This document shows positions 17,250-26,748 of a DNA stretch of 64,000 nt, one piece after another. Source of the stretch: PRS1 sp965250265 (GTDB lineage Bacteria; Bacteroidota; Bacteroidia; Flavobacteriales; Flavobacteriaceae); contig CBDFNO010000011.1 in assembly GCA_965250265.1 (NCBI GenBank), positions 261,944 through 325,943 of the forward strand, in the 5' to 3' direction. The position numbers and the translations under genes were made by a program. Below the pieces are notes generated by a model. That model was not told where the DNA came from. It ran no database searches and saw nothing but the letters and a program-made list of their open reading frames with translations. Numbering within the stretch: the stretch's first letter is position 1; each line of letters opens with the position of its first letter.

Positions 17250-18938
17250 ATGAATAGAACTACAATTTTCACTTTCACATTTTTAGCCCTATTTTTTATA
17301 AGCTGTAAAGAAGATAAAAAAGGTAATCAAGCAATAACATCAAACAATTCAGAAGTAGAAATAATTGCTACCACAGATTATCAAGATTTGGTAAACCTGT
17401 TCTATGATTGGCGAGCTTTTGAAACACCACCACTTAGTAATGGTACTCCAGATTATACAGCAGAAACTTTTGAAAAACGCTGGCCAAAATTTAAGGAACT
17501 TCAAAACCAACTAAAAGCTATTGACACAAGCAATTGGTCTGTAGAAAATCAAGTTGACTGGATGATTGTCTGGGCCGAAATGAATGGTTTTGATTTTAAC
17601 CATCGTATACTAAAACCTTGGGTTCGCGATCCTGCATATTATAAAGTAATTTGGAGTTACAAAAGTGATGTGCCAGCACATGAAGGACCAACAAATCATG
17701 GTACTACCGAATTATGGACCTATGAGTTTCCTTTATCTCCAGAAGAGCGAACACGACTTATTAACGATTTAAAAGTGATTCCGCCTTTTTACAAACAAGC
17801 AAAACAAAACTTAACTGGAAATGCAAAGGATTTATGGATTACTGGAATTAGAGACATTCAATACCAAAGCATAGTACTTAACAATCTAAAAGCCAAGTCA
17901 CATATAAAAGAAGATGCAGAAATTGTATCAGTTATTGATGACGCCATTACCTCAACTAATGATTTGGTGTCTTGGTTACAGGAGAAATCCAAATCTAAAA
18001 CTGGTCCTTCAGGTATTGGTAAAGAAAATTATACATGGTATTTGCAAAATGTGCATTTAGTGCCTTTATCTTGGGATGATGAAGTGATGATTTTGAAACG
18101 CGAATTGGCACGAGCTTGGTCTTCTTTAAAATTAGAAGAACATCGAAATAGAAACCTTCCTGAGCTTATTGATGCCGATTCACCCGAAGCTTATAATAAG
18201 TTAGCGGAAGCTTCAGCACAAAGCTTGATGACCTTTCTGGATCATCAAGATATCGTTACAGTAAAACCCTATTTTGAACCTGCATTACGAGAACATTTAG
18301 GCGAATTTGTACCAAAAGACAAACGCAATTTTTTTGTTATAGGCGAACATTATGATCCAAGACCGCTATATTCTCATTTTTATCATTGGTTTGAATTAGC
18401 CCGAATGGATAACGAACCACATGAAAGTGAGATACGTAAAGGACCTTTACTCTACAATATTTTTGATTCTCGAAATGAGGGCACTGCCACAGCTGTAGAG
18501 GAAATGTTCATGCAAGCAGGTTTATACGATGATAGTCCAAGAAGTAAAGAGATCGTTTATATCATGATTGCACAACGTGCAGCAAGAGGTTTAGGCTCTC
18601 TTTACGCACATGCTAATGAAATGACTATGGAAGAAGGTGGTAGTATACACTCAGAATATACACCTCGTGGCTGGATGAAAACTGAAAAAGAACTCCTCAT
18701 TTTTGAGCAGCATTTGTATTTACGCCAACCAGGATATGGTACCAGTTATATTACAGGAAAATATTTACTTGAAAATGCTTTGGCTGATTATGCAAGAATT
18801 CAAGAACTAAATAATAAACCTTTTATAACCAAAGATTTTTTTGATACACTAAACAGTATTGGAAATATCCCAATTTCACTTGGTCATTGGCAAATGACAG
18901 GAGAAAACAACCACTTAACATCAGTCTTTAATGATTAA
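17250..18938 (+). CDS. DUF885 family lipoprotein (putative metallopeptidase-like)
   Basis: 562 residues from the Met at 17250, chosen because a lipoprotein signal (FTFTFLALFFISC) follows directly. A start at 17214 would bury the signal behind a basic leader. It contains the DUF885 hallmark region RPLYSHFYHWFELARM and later DSRNEGTATAVEEMF. DUF885 proteins are helical and related to M32-like peptidases, usually periplasmic or surface. Followed by a secreted amidohydrolase, so the pair may process a shared peptide or amide substrate (inference). Confidence 0.88.
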   Translation: MNRTTIFTFTFLALFFISCKEDKKGNQAITSNNSEVEIIATTDYQDLVNLFYDWRAFETPPLSNGTPDYTAETFEKRWPKFKELQNQLKAIDTSNWSVENQVDWMIVWAEMNGFDFNHRILKPWVRDPAYYKVIWSYKSDVPAHEGPTNHGTTELWTYEFPLSPEERTRLINDLKVIPPFYKQAKQNLTGNAKDLWITGIRDIQYQSIVLNNLKAKSHIKEDAEIVSVIDDAITSTNDLVSWLQEKSKSKTGPSGIGKENYTWYLQNVHLVPLSWDDEVMILKRELARAWSSLKLEEHRNRNLPELIDADSPEAYNKLAEASAQSLMTFLDHQDIVTVKPYFEPALREHLGEFVPKDKRNFFVIGEHYDPRPLYSHFYHWFELARMDNEPHESEIRKGPLLYNIFDSRNEGTATAVEEMFMQAGLYDDSPRSKEIVYIMIAQRAARGLGSLYAHANEMTMEEGGSIHSEYTPRGWMKTEKELLIFEQHLYLRQPGYGTSYITGKYLLENALADYARIQELNNKPFITKDFFDTLNSIGNIPISLGHWQMTGENNHLTSVFND

Positions 18939-19038
18939 GTTTTTAAAATTATACCTAACTTTAAAACAAACCATAGATCAACTTCTAATAGTTGTTCTAA
19001 ACTATTTTATACTAACCAATTATTCTTCTGTATTATGA
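18931..19038 (+). other. short bridging ORF, diverged MIKF leader (35 codons)
   Basis: Starts in ATGATTAA, overlapping the DUF885 stop, and ends in the ATGA that starts the amidohydrolase. It encodes MIKFLKLYLTLKQ followed by a hydrophobic stretch (LLIVVLNYFIL). The first residues and the leader-then-helix layout resemble a diverged DUF6090 start. It would carry ribosomes from one large gene to the next. It may equally be a decayed remnant; expression is unproven. Confidence 0.5.
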
Positions 19039-20606
19039 AGCAGTTATTTACTTTTTGTGTTCTTGTATTATTGGCAAGTACATTTGGCTATTCTCAAAAC
19101 ATTCTAAATCCAGCTCCTGATAGAAAACCGAGCGAAGGAGAAGGCCCTTTTGATAGACTTATTATTCGTGGAGTAACCGTCATTGATGGCACAGGTGCTC
19201 CTCCAAGGGGTCCAATGGACATTGTTATTGAAGGCAACAAAATAGTAAAAGTTGTAAGCGTTGGCGTTCCTCATGTTGAGATTAATGCTGCAAATCGTCC
19301 TCGAGGTGCTACTAAAGAAATTGATGCCACAGGTTCGTATGTTTTACCTGGCTTTATCAATTTACATGCTCATGTTGGTGGAGCTGCCAAATCTCCAAAT
19401 GCCGAATATCCTTATAAATTATGGATGGCTCATGGTATAACAACAATAAGAGGTGTACCAGCGGCAAATGTGGCTTGGACACAAAGTGAAAAAAAGCGAA
19501 GTGCTGAAAATAGAATTGTCGCTCCTAGAATAATCCCTTTTCACACACTTGGTTCAGGAGAAGATTGGAAGGGTGGCGATGTTTATACTCCAAAGAAAGC
19601 AATCGAATGGGTTCAATGGGCTGCCAAGCAAGGTGTTGAAGGATTAAAGTTTTTTAATCATGATCCAGATGTTTTAGAAGCAGCAATTAATGAAGCACAC
19701 AAATTTAAAATGGGTACTGTTGCTCATATTTCACAACCTATGGTGGCACAAACTAATGTTTTGGATGCTGCGAGAATGGGTCTAGATAATATGACACATT
19801 ATTATGGTTTGTTTGAAGCTTTATATAAAAATGAGGATGTTCAACATTGGCCTCCAAATTTTAATTATAATGATGAACAAGACCGTTTCAGTCAAGTGGC
19901 TTATCAATGGGACAAAATTCATCCCAGAGGCAGCAAAAAGTGGCAAAAATTAATTGATGAACTTCTAGAACGAGATTTCATTATTGATCCTACAATGACT
20001 GCATATCTAGCAGGAAGAGATGTAATGAGGGAGCGTGATGCCGAATGGCACAAAGAATATACCATACCGACCTTATGGGATTTCTACACACCAAATAGAG
20101 AAAATCATGGATCTTATTTCTTTAATTGGACGTCTTGGGACGAAATAGCTTGGAAAAACTTTTATAAAGTGTGGATGTCTTTTCTTAATGATTATAAAAA
20201 TGCAGGAGGACGAGTGACGGTTAGTGATGATGCCTCTTTTATTTATAACCTATGGGGATTTGGATACGTTGAAGAAATGGAATTACTACAAGAAGCTGGC
20301 TTCCACCCACTGGAAGTAATCAGAGGAGCAACGCTTCATGCTGCTCAAGCCATATTTGAACCCAAAGGAATACCTATTGAGTTTGGTGTAATTCGTCCAG
20401 GACTATTAGCAGATCTAGTAATTGTTGATGAAAACCCAATTGAGAATCTCAAAGTTTTGTATGGTACAGGATTTTTAAAGTTAAACGATGAAACCGGTAA
20501 AATGGAACGCGTTGGAGGCGTAAAATACACCATAAAAGACGGAATTATTTATGATGCAGTTAAGCTAAGAGAAGATATACGTGCTATGGTAAAAAATAAA
20601 GAATAA
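19035..20606 (+). CDS. secreted amidohydrolase-family protein
   Basis: 523 residues. Sec signal peptide ending near FGYSQ (about 1-21). Amidohydrolase fold: HxH in FINLHAHVGG, Lys region GVEGLKFFNHDP, His in VAHISQP and MTHYYG, and metal Asp in VSDDASF. The late region ADLVIVDENPIENL is typical of imidazolonepropionase/dipeptidase-like members. Periplasmic hydrolysis of cyclic amides or dipeptides is plausible; the substrate is not known. Embedded in the DUF6090 cluster. Confidence 0.9.
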   Translation: MKQLFTFCVLVLLASTFGYSQNILNPAPDRKPSEGEGPFDRLIIRGVTVIDGTGAPPRGPMDIVIEGNKIVKVVSVGVPHVEINAANRPRGATKEIDATGSYVLPGFINLHAHVGGAAKSPNAEYPYKLWMAHGITTIRGVPAANVAWTQSEKKRSAENRIVAPRIIPFHTLGSGEDWKGGDVYTPKKAIEWVQWAAKQGVEGLKFFNHDPDVLEAAINEAHKFKMGTVAHISQPMVAQTNVLDAARMGLDNMTHYYGLFEALYKNEDVQHWPPNFNYNDEQDRFSQVAYQWDKIHPRGSKKWQKLIDELLERDFIIDPTMTAYLAGRDVMRERDAEWHKEYTIPTLWDFYTPNRENHGSYFFNWTSWDEIAWKNFYKVWMSFLNDYKNAGGRVTVSDDASFIYNLWGFGYVEEMELLQEAGFHPLEVIRGATLHAAQAIFEPKGIPIEFGVIRPGLLADLVIVDENPIENLKVLYGTGFLKLNDETGKMERVGGVKYTIKDGIIYDAVKLREDIRAMVKNKE

Positions 20607-20622
20607 GGTAACTTAAAAGCAC

Positions 20623-21327
20623 ATGATAAATTTTTTTAGAAAAATAAGATACGACAATATGGAGAAAAACAAAACAGGTATATATCTAAAATATGCAATT
20701 GGTGAGATTGTATTAGTTGTAATAGGTATATTAATTGCTTTAAGTATTAATAATTGGAATCAGGCTCTCCAATATAACAAGAACAATACGTTAATGTTAC
20801 AACAACTATTAGAAGAAAATGAAGCTAACTATTTAGAACTTAAAGAAGATCAAGATTATCGCGATTCTCTGGAAACAAAACTTAATCGTCTTGTCACATT
20901 TATTAAAGAAAACGATATTGTGAAAAACGAAAACAAATTAAAGTTTCACCTATTGCCTCTTTTTCAATCTACTTCTTACACGTTTTCTGAAAACTATTTG
21001 AAACGTTATATAAACTCGAACGAGCAAGAACATTCTATATTAACCAAGGAACTAATAGAGCTTCTATCTAACCAAAATGATTTAACCTACATTTCTGAAA
21101 AATCGCTAGAAAGTAGATTTGAGAATTTTTATGATGTATTAGTTAAAGATCTAGATTTTCAGACTTTTGAAATAAAATCTTTTGATGTATTAAAATCTTT
21201 TGAATTTAGAAATAAGATTATTATGCTGTCCATTATTGAAAAAGAAGTTGGAAATCAATTTAACCAAACTATTAAGCAACAGCAAAAAATAGATTCAATA
21301 ATTTCATCTTTTTTATCTAAACAGTAA
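20623..21327 (+). CDS. DUF6090 family membrane protein, copy 5
   Basis: 234 residues. Leader MIRYD-type (MINFFRKIRYDNMEKNKTGIY), helix GEIVLVVIGILIALSINNWN, then a Glu/Leu-rich helical body (MLQQLLEENEANYLELKED) with coiled-coil character. The TAA stop shares its last A with the next ATG. Function unknown. Confidence 0.88.
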   Translation: MINFFRKIRYDNMEKNKTGIYLKYAIGEIVLVVIGILIALSINNWNQALQYNKNNTLMLQQLLEENEANYLELKEDQDYRDSLETKLNRLVTFIKENDIVKNENKLKFHLLPLFQSTSYTFSENYLKRYINSNEQEHSILTKELIELLSNQNDLTYISEKSLESRFENFYDVLVKDLDFQTFEIKSFDVLKSFEFRNKIIMLSIIEKEVGNQFNQTIKQQQKIDSIISSFLSKQ

Positions 21328-22055
21328 TGATTAAATTCTTTAGAAAAATACGCTACAATCTTATGGAAACAGGAAAAACAGGCAAATACCTAAAATATGC
21401 CATTGGCGAAATTATACTGGTGGTTATTGGTATTTTAATTGCTTTAAGTATTAATACATGGAATCAAAATCGATTAAATAAAATATTAGAACATGAGTTG
21501 TTAAGCAATTTATTGAATGATGTAGAAGCTGACATACAAAATTTGAAGTATCAGGATAGTGTTTTAGCATTGGCTTTACTTTCCAAGAATAGGTTATTAT
21601 TCCATATTAAAGGAGAAGAAATTCCAGAAGACAGCATTTTTTATTACCTCTCGCGAACTGGACCAACAAGTCTCTTTAATTCTACCAAGATTACCTATGA
21701 TGAAATGAAGAATTCAGATGCTTTTAAAGTTATTGGTAGCAAAGAAATACGAAGGGAAATTGCCATTTTATATAGACAATATGAAAGAGTTGAAGATGCC
21801 GAAAAAACATATATCGATTTACAATCAATATCACGTAATATAAGAATAGAAGATTTTTCAACAGGTTCCCTATCTAGGATTGGAGTAGGTGATATTCAAG
21901 ACAAAGATCAAGTTTTAAAGCAAATAAAAACAAACCGTAGATTTATTAATGCTCTCAATACAAATTATAGTGGTAACTTGAGTAATACATATAATATAAC
22001 TTTAGAAAAAGTAAAAAAATTTAAATCCAAATTAACCACTTATCTCAACCAATGA
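21327..22055 (+). CDS. DUF6090 family membrane protein, copy 6
   Basis: 242 residues. Leader MIKFFRKIRYNLMETGKTGKY, helix GEIILVVIGILIALSINTWN, then a helical body with LLSNLLNDVEADIQNL. This body shares an E/D-x-I-x-x-L spacing with copies 2, 3 and 7 but little identity. TAATG junction upstream and ATGA junction downstream. Function unknown. Confidence 0.88.
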   Translation: MIKFFRKIRYNLMETGKTGKYLKYAIGEIILVVIGILIALSINTWNQNRLNKILEHELLSNLLNDVEADIQNLKYQDSVLALALLSKNRLLFHIKGEEIPEDSIFYYLSRTGPTSLFNSTKITYDEMKNSDAFKVIGSKEIRREIAILYRQYERVEDAEKTYIDLQSISRNIRIEDFSTGSLSRIGVGDIQDKDQVLKQIKTNRRFINALNTNYSGNLSNTYNITLEKVKKFKSKLTTYLNQ

Positions 22056-22807
22056 TTAAATTTTTTAGAAAAATACGCTACAAGCTTATGAGTGAGAACA
22101 AAACTGGAAAATACTTTAAATACGCTATTGGAGAAATTGTATTAGTAATGATAGGCATTTTACTGGCATTACAAGTAAATAATTGGAACCAGAATAGAAT
22201 TACAAAAAATAAAGAAATTGAAATACTCAAAGATTTTAAAACAAATCTCGATTTCGATATTGCACAGTTAGATTCTATTATTGTTCACTACAAAAGAGCC
22301 AAGAATTCTATAAATACCGTGTTAAATTATCTCGAAAATGATTTGCCACATACAGATTCGTTAAACAAACAATTTTTTAATACGACACTTATATATGATT
22401 CTGGCGGACTTACTAGTGGTGTATTCGAAAATTTAAAATCATCAGGCTTCGATCTTATATCCAATAAAGAAATTAGAAGCATGATTATATTGGTGTACGA
22501 CGAACATCATCCTTGGATGAAAAGTTGGGAAGAACGATACATAAACGTCATTTTCGATGCTCAAAAAAACATCTACAATACAAGATTTAAAGATTTTTGG
22601 AATGGTGATTATAAAGATCAAAATGTTATTGGTGAAATGATTCCTATTGATTACGAAAAATTAAAGAATGATGATGAATACAAATACCTGTTGAGGACAC
22701 AATTAAATTTAATTGGTTGGCTTATAAATAAGCCTGCAGAAAACACACAAACAGAATGCAACAAACTATTAAAGCTCATTGAAAAAAAGCTTAATAAAAC
22801 CAATTAG
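22052..22807 (+). CDS. DUF6090 family membrane protein, copy 7
   Basis: 251 residues. Leader MIKFFRKIRYKLMSENKTGKY, helix GEIVLVMIGILLALQVNNWN. The body has LKDFKTNLDFDIAQLDSI and an extended SGGLTSGVFENLKSSGFDLIS segment, which recurs in weaker form in copy 1 (FEDLKSSGNLGLL) and copy 4 (INEAINSGKLSLV). This may be the one conserved element of the periplasmic body. Last intact member of the cluster. Confidence 0.88.
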   Translation: MIKFFRKIRYKLMSENKTGKYFKYAIGEIVLVMIGILLALQVNNWNQNRITKNKEIEILKDFKTNLDFDIAQLDSIIVHYKRAKNSINTVLNYLENDLPHTDSLNKQFFNTTLIYDSGGLTSGVFENLKSSGFDLISNKEIRSMIILVYDEHHPWMKSWEERYINVIFDAQKNIYNTRFKDFWNGDYKDQNVIGEMIPIDYEKLKNDDEYKYLLRTQLNLIGWLINKPAENTQTECNKLLKLIEKKLNKTN

Positions 22808-22809
22808 AA

Positions 22810-22957
22810 ATGATTAAATTCTTTCGTCATATAAGATTATAAGCTAATGGAGCAAAACAAAACAGGTAAATACTTTAAATATGCTATTGGTGAAATTACA
22901 CTTGTTGTTATAGGTATTTTAATTGCTTTAAATATTATAGATCTAGTTAACTATTAA
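22810..22957 (+). pseudogene. decayed DUF6090 copy at end of cluster
   Basis: Begins ATGATTAAATTCTTTCG like its neighbours but hits a stop after nine codons. From the internal ATG at 22847 the frame continues MEQNKTGKYFKYAIGE and through the membrane helix, then ends at 22957 after 36 codons. A 5'-only remnant with one nonsense change and loss of the whole body. Confidence 0.8.
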
Positions 22958-23536
22958 ACTATAATAATCGTTTTCTGGGTAGTTGATTTCATATCGTTCA
23001 CCGTCAGCACCTACAATCGCTCTAATATTAAACTTAAGCTTCCAAGTTCCTTTTCCAAACTTCGTTTTACTTATTTGTAGTTCTCTACATTCAGCATTTT
23101 TAAAATTAATTTGAGGTTCGTCACCAGATCGATCCATACCATTCAACCAAACTACATTAGATATCCAACCTTCGGTTTCCCACCATAAATCACTGTCAGA
23201 GACCTTTGGTTCTTGTAATTCATTACCAACTTCCCACTCTCCCATTTGAGCCGAAACATGTAAATTCAATGGTTTTTCCAAACTGTCTGTATCTATTTCT
23301 AAATCTAATGTACCATAGCTACCTTCTGGATAATTATAAGCTAACCAAACATAGTGTTCGTTTTGGTATATGTATAAATTAACATCGTCAGACAATGCCA
23401 TTGGCTTTACTCCCAATTTTATATAATCACTATACTTTCCATCCACTATAGGAGGAGCAATACTACTATCGCCATTTGATGATGAATTACAAGAAATAAA
23501 AATAATAGATAACATTAATAACAGAGGAAATTTCAT
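22943..23536 (-). CDS. hypothetical lipoprotein
   Basis: 197 residues. Lipoprotein signal MLSIIFISC (Cys about 16) followed by a Ser/Asn-rich linker. The mature part is predominantly beta with many aromatic residues (WLAYNYPEG, DLWWETEGW, GTWKLKFNIRAIVG), resembling a carbohydrate-binding or DOMON/CBM9-like sandwich. No confident family. Its 3' end overlaps the decayed DUF6090 copy on the other strand. Confidence 0.75.
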   Translation of the reverse strand: MKFPLLLMLSIIFISCNSSSNGDSSIAPPIVDGKYSDYIKLGVKPMALSDDVNLYIYQNEHYVWLAYNYPEGSYGTLDLEIDTDSLEKPLNLHVSAQMGEWEVGNELQEPKVSDSDLWWETEGWISNVVWLNGMDRSGDEPQINFKNAECRELQISKTKFGKGTWKLKFNIRAIVGADGERYEINYPENDYYSLIVN

Positions 23537-23627
23537 AATTGCAAATTTTAATTATACCAATGAATCAAATCTACTATCAAAATTTTTAGATTTACTTATA
23601 GAATTGTTAAAATTAAAAATCCAACAC

Positions 23628-23678
23628 TTTCGTCATATTAGAAAATCACTCATTATGGAAAACCATATAATCTATTAA
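23628..23678 (+). pseudogene. vestigial DUF6090 leader
   Basis: Seventeen codons, FRHIRKSLIMENHIIY then stop, match the leader pattern FRKIRYxLMEKNKT with the same start offset. There is no upstream MIK and no body. A fossil between the lipoprotein and the hydrolase gene. Confidence 0.55.
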
Positions 23679-23730
23679 CAGTATTGTAACAGTTTTATAA
23701 ATTCTTTATCCTTTTATATATATAAAGGGT

Positions 23731-24594
23731 ATGAAACAAACTTTACTTTTACTAACTGTGTGTCTTTTAATTATAGGATGTAGAAAATCTTATGTCGAAG
23801 AATGGAATGATTTTGAAACTATTCTAATAAAGAAAGAAAAATCGTTTCAAAATTACGATGAATTTAAGGAGCAAGAAGGTGATTTCGAGTTAATTCACTA
23901 TGAATCAAACGGAGCACTATTAAAAGCCTTGTTGAATACCAAAAATATTGATTCATTAAACCAAAGCCCAGTGATTGTTTATTTACATGGAGGATTTGCA
24001 TTGGGTTATAATGAGGTTCTACAAACACAACGATTTACTGATGCCGGATTTATAGTATTTGCACCAACTTACAGAGGTGAAAATGGAAATGCAGGCAATT
24101 TCGAGTTATTTATGGGTGAAGTAGGCGATGCGAAAGCTGCTATAAACTGGATATCGCAACAAACATATGTTGACAAAGAAAGAATATATGTTTTTGGCTG
24201 GAGTGTTGGTGGAGGTATAGCTTTAAACCTTTCACTACATGATGATCTTCCGATTCAATTTAGTAGTAGCAGTGCAGGAATATATGACTTGGGTCTTATT
24301 AAATCATGGGCCACCGAAGACGATATGATCAAATTTCCGTATGACTATAAAAATGAGGATGAAAATTATTTTAGGCTTCCATTATATAATTTGGATAAAA
24401 TGACTAGAGCCCATTTTACATATATCGGTTCTGATGACAATTATAATTTCTATCAAAAATTAGTAGATAGTTTATATGCAAAAAAAGTAACCCAAATGAG
24501 ATTACGAAAATTATTAGGTAATCATGTTACTAGTGTGCCAAAAGCTATGAGAAAATTCTTGAATGAAATAAGAAAATTTGAGAAAAGAAAATAA
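23731..24594 (+). CDS. alpha/beta hydrolase lipoprotein (S9/dienelactone-hydrolase like)
   Basis: 287 residues. Lipoprotein signal LLTVCLLIIGC. The alpha/beta-hydrolase core shows oxyanion region VYLHGGFALG, nucleophile elbow FGWSVGGGIA (Ser about 165) and a C-terminal GNHVTSVP that supplies His. A probable envelope peptidase or esterase. A leader vestige lies just upstream. Monocistronic, ending at a shared hairpin terminator. Confidence 0.87.
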   Translation: MKQTLLLLTVCLLIIGCRKSYVEEWNDFETILIKKEKSFQNYDEFKEQEGDFELIHYESNGALLKALLNTKNIDSLNQSPVIVYLHGGFALGYNEVLQTQRFTDAGFIVFAPTYRGENGNAGNFELFMGEVGDAKAAINWISQQTYVDKERIYVFGWSVGGGIALNLSLHDDLPIQFSSSSAGIYDLGLIKSWATEDDMIKFPYDYKNEDENYFRLPLYNLDKMTRAHFTYIGSDDNYNFYQKLVDSLYAKKVTQMRLRKLLGNHVTSVPKAMRKFLNEIRKFEKRK

Positions 24595-24625
24595 AAAAAC
24601 TCAACACCTAGTATCGAGCTTTTTT
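24594..24625. terminator. putative bidirectional terminator
   Basis: AAAAAACTC pairs with GAGCTTTTTT around a 13-nt loop, with one bulged C and flanking A and T runs. It lies between convergent genes (hydrolase and nqrF). Confidence 0.5.
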
Positions 24626-24651
24626 ATATATAATTTATGATTACTTTACAA

Positions 24652-25965
24652 TTAACCTCCAAAATCGTCAAAACGAATATTTTCATCAGCAAGACCAAAG
24701 TCCTCTCCCATTTTCTGTACAGCTTGATTCATTAAAGGAGGTCCACAAAAATATAGTTCAATATCTTCTGGAGCGTCGTGTTTAGATAAGTATTTGTCGA
24801 TTACCACTTGGTGAATAAAGCCAACAAAACCGTCACCTACTTCATCATTAGTGTCTGTTTTAACTGTCCAGTTATCAGCTTCAGCAGGATCAGACAATGC
24901 GATATAAAATTTAAAATTAGGAAAATCTTTTTCTAATGCTCTAAAGTGATCTATATAAAATAATTCAGCTTTAGAGCGTCCTCCATACCAATAAGTTACT
25001 TTACGACCTGTTTTTAAGGTTCTAAACAATTGATATAAATGTGAACGCATTGGTGCCATTCCTGCTCCTCCACCAACATATAACATTTCAGCTTCAGAAT
25101 CATTTATAAAGAACTCTCCATAAGGTCCTGAAATAGTTACTTTATCTCCTGGTTTTTGATTGAATATATACGACGAAGCTATTCCTGGATTAACATCCAT
25201 CCAGCCACCTTTATCACGATCAAAAGGAGGTGTTGCTATACGTACATTGAGCATAATTTTTCTGCCTTCGGCAGGATAAGAAGCCATAGAGTAAGCTCTT
25301 TCCACAGTTTCTTGATTCTTCATTACTAAAGGCCACAATCCAAATTTTTCCCAATCTGATTTAAATTTATCAGGTTCTCCTGGATGATCTTCAGGATGTG
25401 CAGCGACATCCATTTCTGAATATTTAATTTCAGTATTTGGAATTTCAATTTGTATATAACCGCCAGCTTTATAATCCATATCTTCAGGGATTTCGACTAC
25501 AAATTCTTTAATAAATGTGGCTACATTATAGTTAGAAACTACAGTAGCTTCCCATTTCTTGATTCCGAAGATTTCTTCCGGAATTGTAATATCCATATCT
25601 TGTTTTACTTTCACTTGGCAAGATAATCGAACACCTTCTTTTAGTTCTTTACGTGAAAAGTGTGGTGTTTCGGTAGGTAATGCTTCTCCACCTCCAGAAT
25701 TTACATGACACTCACACTGAATACAAGTTCCACCACCACCACAAGCAGATGGTAAAAATATTTTTTGTGCTCCTAAAGTAGTTAATAAACTGTCTCCAGA
25801 TGCTACTTCTATTTTGCGTTCGCCATTAATAGTAATTGTTACTGGACCAGATGGCGATAATTTTTGTTTCACAACTAATAACAATCCAACTAACAACAAT
25901 GTAATAATCAAAAAAGAGATTACAGTTGCTATAATTGTTCCTAATGTTCCTGCTGCTAATATCAT
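24652..25965 (-). CDS. nqrF: Na+-translocating NADH:quinone reductase subunit F
   Basis: 437 residues, slightly longer than usual. N-terminal membrane helix (about 5-28), then a plant-type [2Fe-2S] ferredoxin domain with its cysteines in LPSACGGGGTCIQCECHV and a fourth Cys in LSCQV. The FAD domain has RAYSMASYP and the NADH domain has GGGAGMAPMRSH and YFCGPP. Electron entry point of Na+-NQR. Last gene of nqrABCDEF, starting 1 bp after nqrE. Confidence 0.97.
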   Translation of the reverse strand: MILAAGTLGTIIATVISFLIITLLLVGLLLVVKQKLSPSGPVTITINGERKIEVASGDSLLTTLGAQKIFLPSACGGGGTCIQCECHVNSGGGEALPTETPHFSRKELKEGVRLSCQVKVKQDMDITIPEEIFGIKKWEATVVSNYNVATFIKEFVVEIPEDMDYKAGGYIQIEIPNTEIKYSEMDVAAHPEDHPGEPDKFKSDWEKFGLWPLVMKNQETVERAYSMASYPAEGRKIMLNVRIATPPFDRDKGGWMDVNPGIASSYIFNQKPGDKVTISGPYGEFFINDSEAEMLYVGGGAGMAPMRSHLYQLFRTLKTGRKVTYWYGGRSKAELFYIDHFRALEKDFPNFKFYIALSDPAEADNWTVKTDTNDEVGDGFVGFIHQVVIDKYLSKHDAPEDIELYFCGPPLMNQAVQKMGEDFGLADENIRFDDFGG

Positions 25966-25966
25966 A

Positions 25967-26710
25967 CTACTCGGTTACTTTTTTTGTGTTATCAGCTAAT
26001 GCTTTTGTTTCTTCTTTTTCTTCTTCAGAATCAATTTCATCTCGATTAGACTCAATAACAGCAGTCTTTTCTTCTTTTGCTTCTTCTTCATCTCCACCAG
26101 TTAACATACCACCAAAACTCATAAAACCTATTGCCATTAATCCTGTAATGATGAATGTAATTCCTAATCCTCTTAAAGCTGGAGGAACATTTGAATATCT
26201 AATTTTTTCACGTATAGCTGCTATAGAAAGAATGGCTAAAAACCATCCAATCCCTGAACCTACTCCGTAAACAGTTGCTAATCCTAATGTTGGAATTTCT
26301 CGAGATTGCATAAATAAAGAGCCTCCTAAAATGGCGCAGTTTACAGCAATAAGTGGCAAGAAAATACCCAATGAATTATATAATGCAGGTGAAAATTTTT
26401 CTACAACAATTTCTACCAATTGAACCATTGTTGCAATAGTTGCAATAAATAAAATAAATGATAAGAAACTTAAATCGTAGTCTGCATATTCTGCACCCAA
26501 CCATTTTAAAGCACCTGGTTGTAAAATGTACTGATCTAACAACCAGTTTAAAGGAACTGTAATTGCTAATACAAAAATAACTGCAGCACCAAGCCCAACA
26601 GCAGTTGTTACCTTTTTAGAAACAGCAAGGTAAGAACACATCCCAAGGAATGTAGCAAATACCATGTTATCTATAAATATTGATTTGAAAAATAATTCTA
26701 AATATTCCAT
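25967..26710 (-). CDS. nqrE: Na+-NQR subunit E with acidic C-terminal tail
   Basis: 247 residues. Six predicted membrane helices; the membrane part ends near residue 200 (MAIGFMSFGGMLTGG), as in the family. About 45 extra residues follow, very rich in Glu/Asp/Lys (GGDEEEAKEEKT, DSEEEKEETK) and absent from the usual ~200-residue protein. Inner-membrane partner of NqrD that holds the intramembrane Fe-S site through conserved Cys residues. Cotranscribed in the operon. Confidence 0.95.
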   Translation of the reverse strand: MEYLELFFKSIFIDNMVFATFLGMCSYLAVSKKVTTAVGLGAAVIFVLAITVPLNWLLDQYILQPGALKWLGAEYADYDLSFLSFILFIATIATMVQLVEIVVEKFSPALYNSLGIFLPLIAVNCAILGGSLFMQSREIPTLGLATVYGVGSGIGWFLAILSIAAIREKIRYSNVPPALRGLGITFIITGLMAIGFMSFGGMLTGGDEEEAKEEKTAVIESNRDEIDSEEEKEETKALADNTKKVTE

Positions 26711-26748
26711 TGTTTAAGTGTTCAGTGTTCTGATACTGCTTACAAATT

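Noticed and set aside
18931..19038. A confident protein-coding call for the bridging 35-codon ORF
   Set aside because: Length and composition do not prove expression, so it is recorded only as a possible leader ORF.
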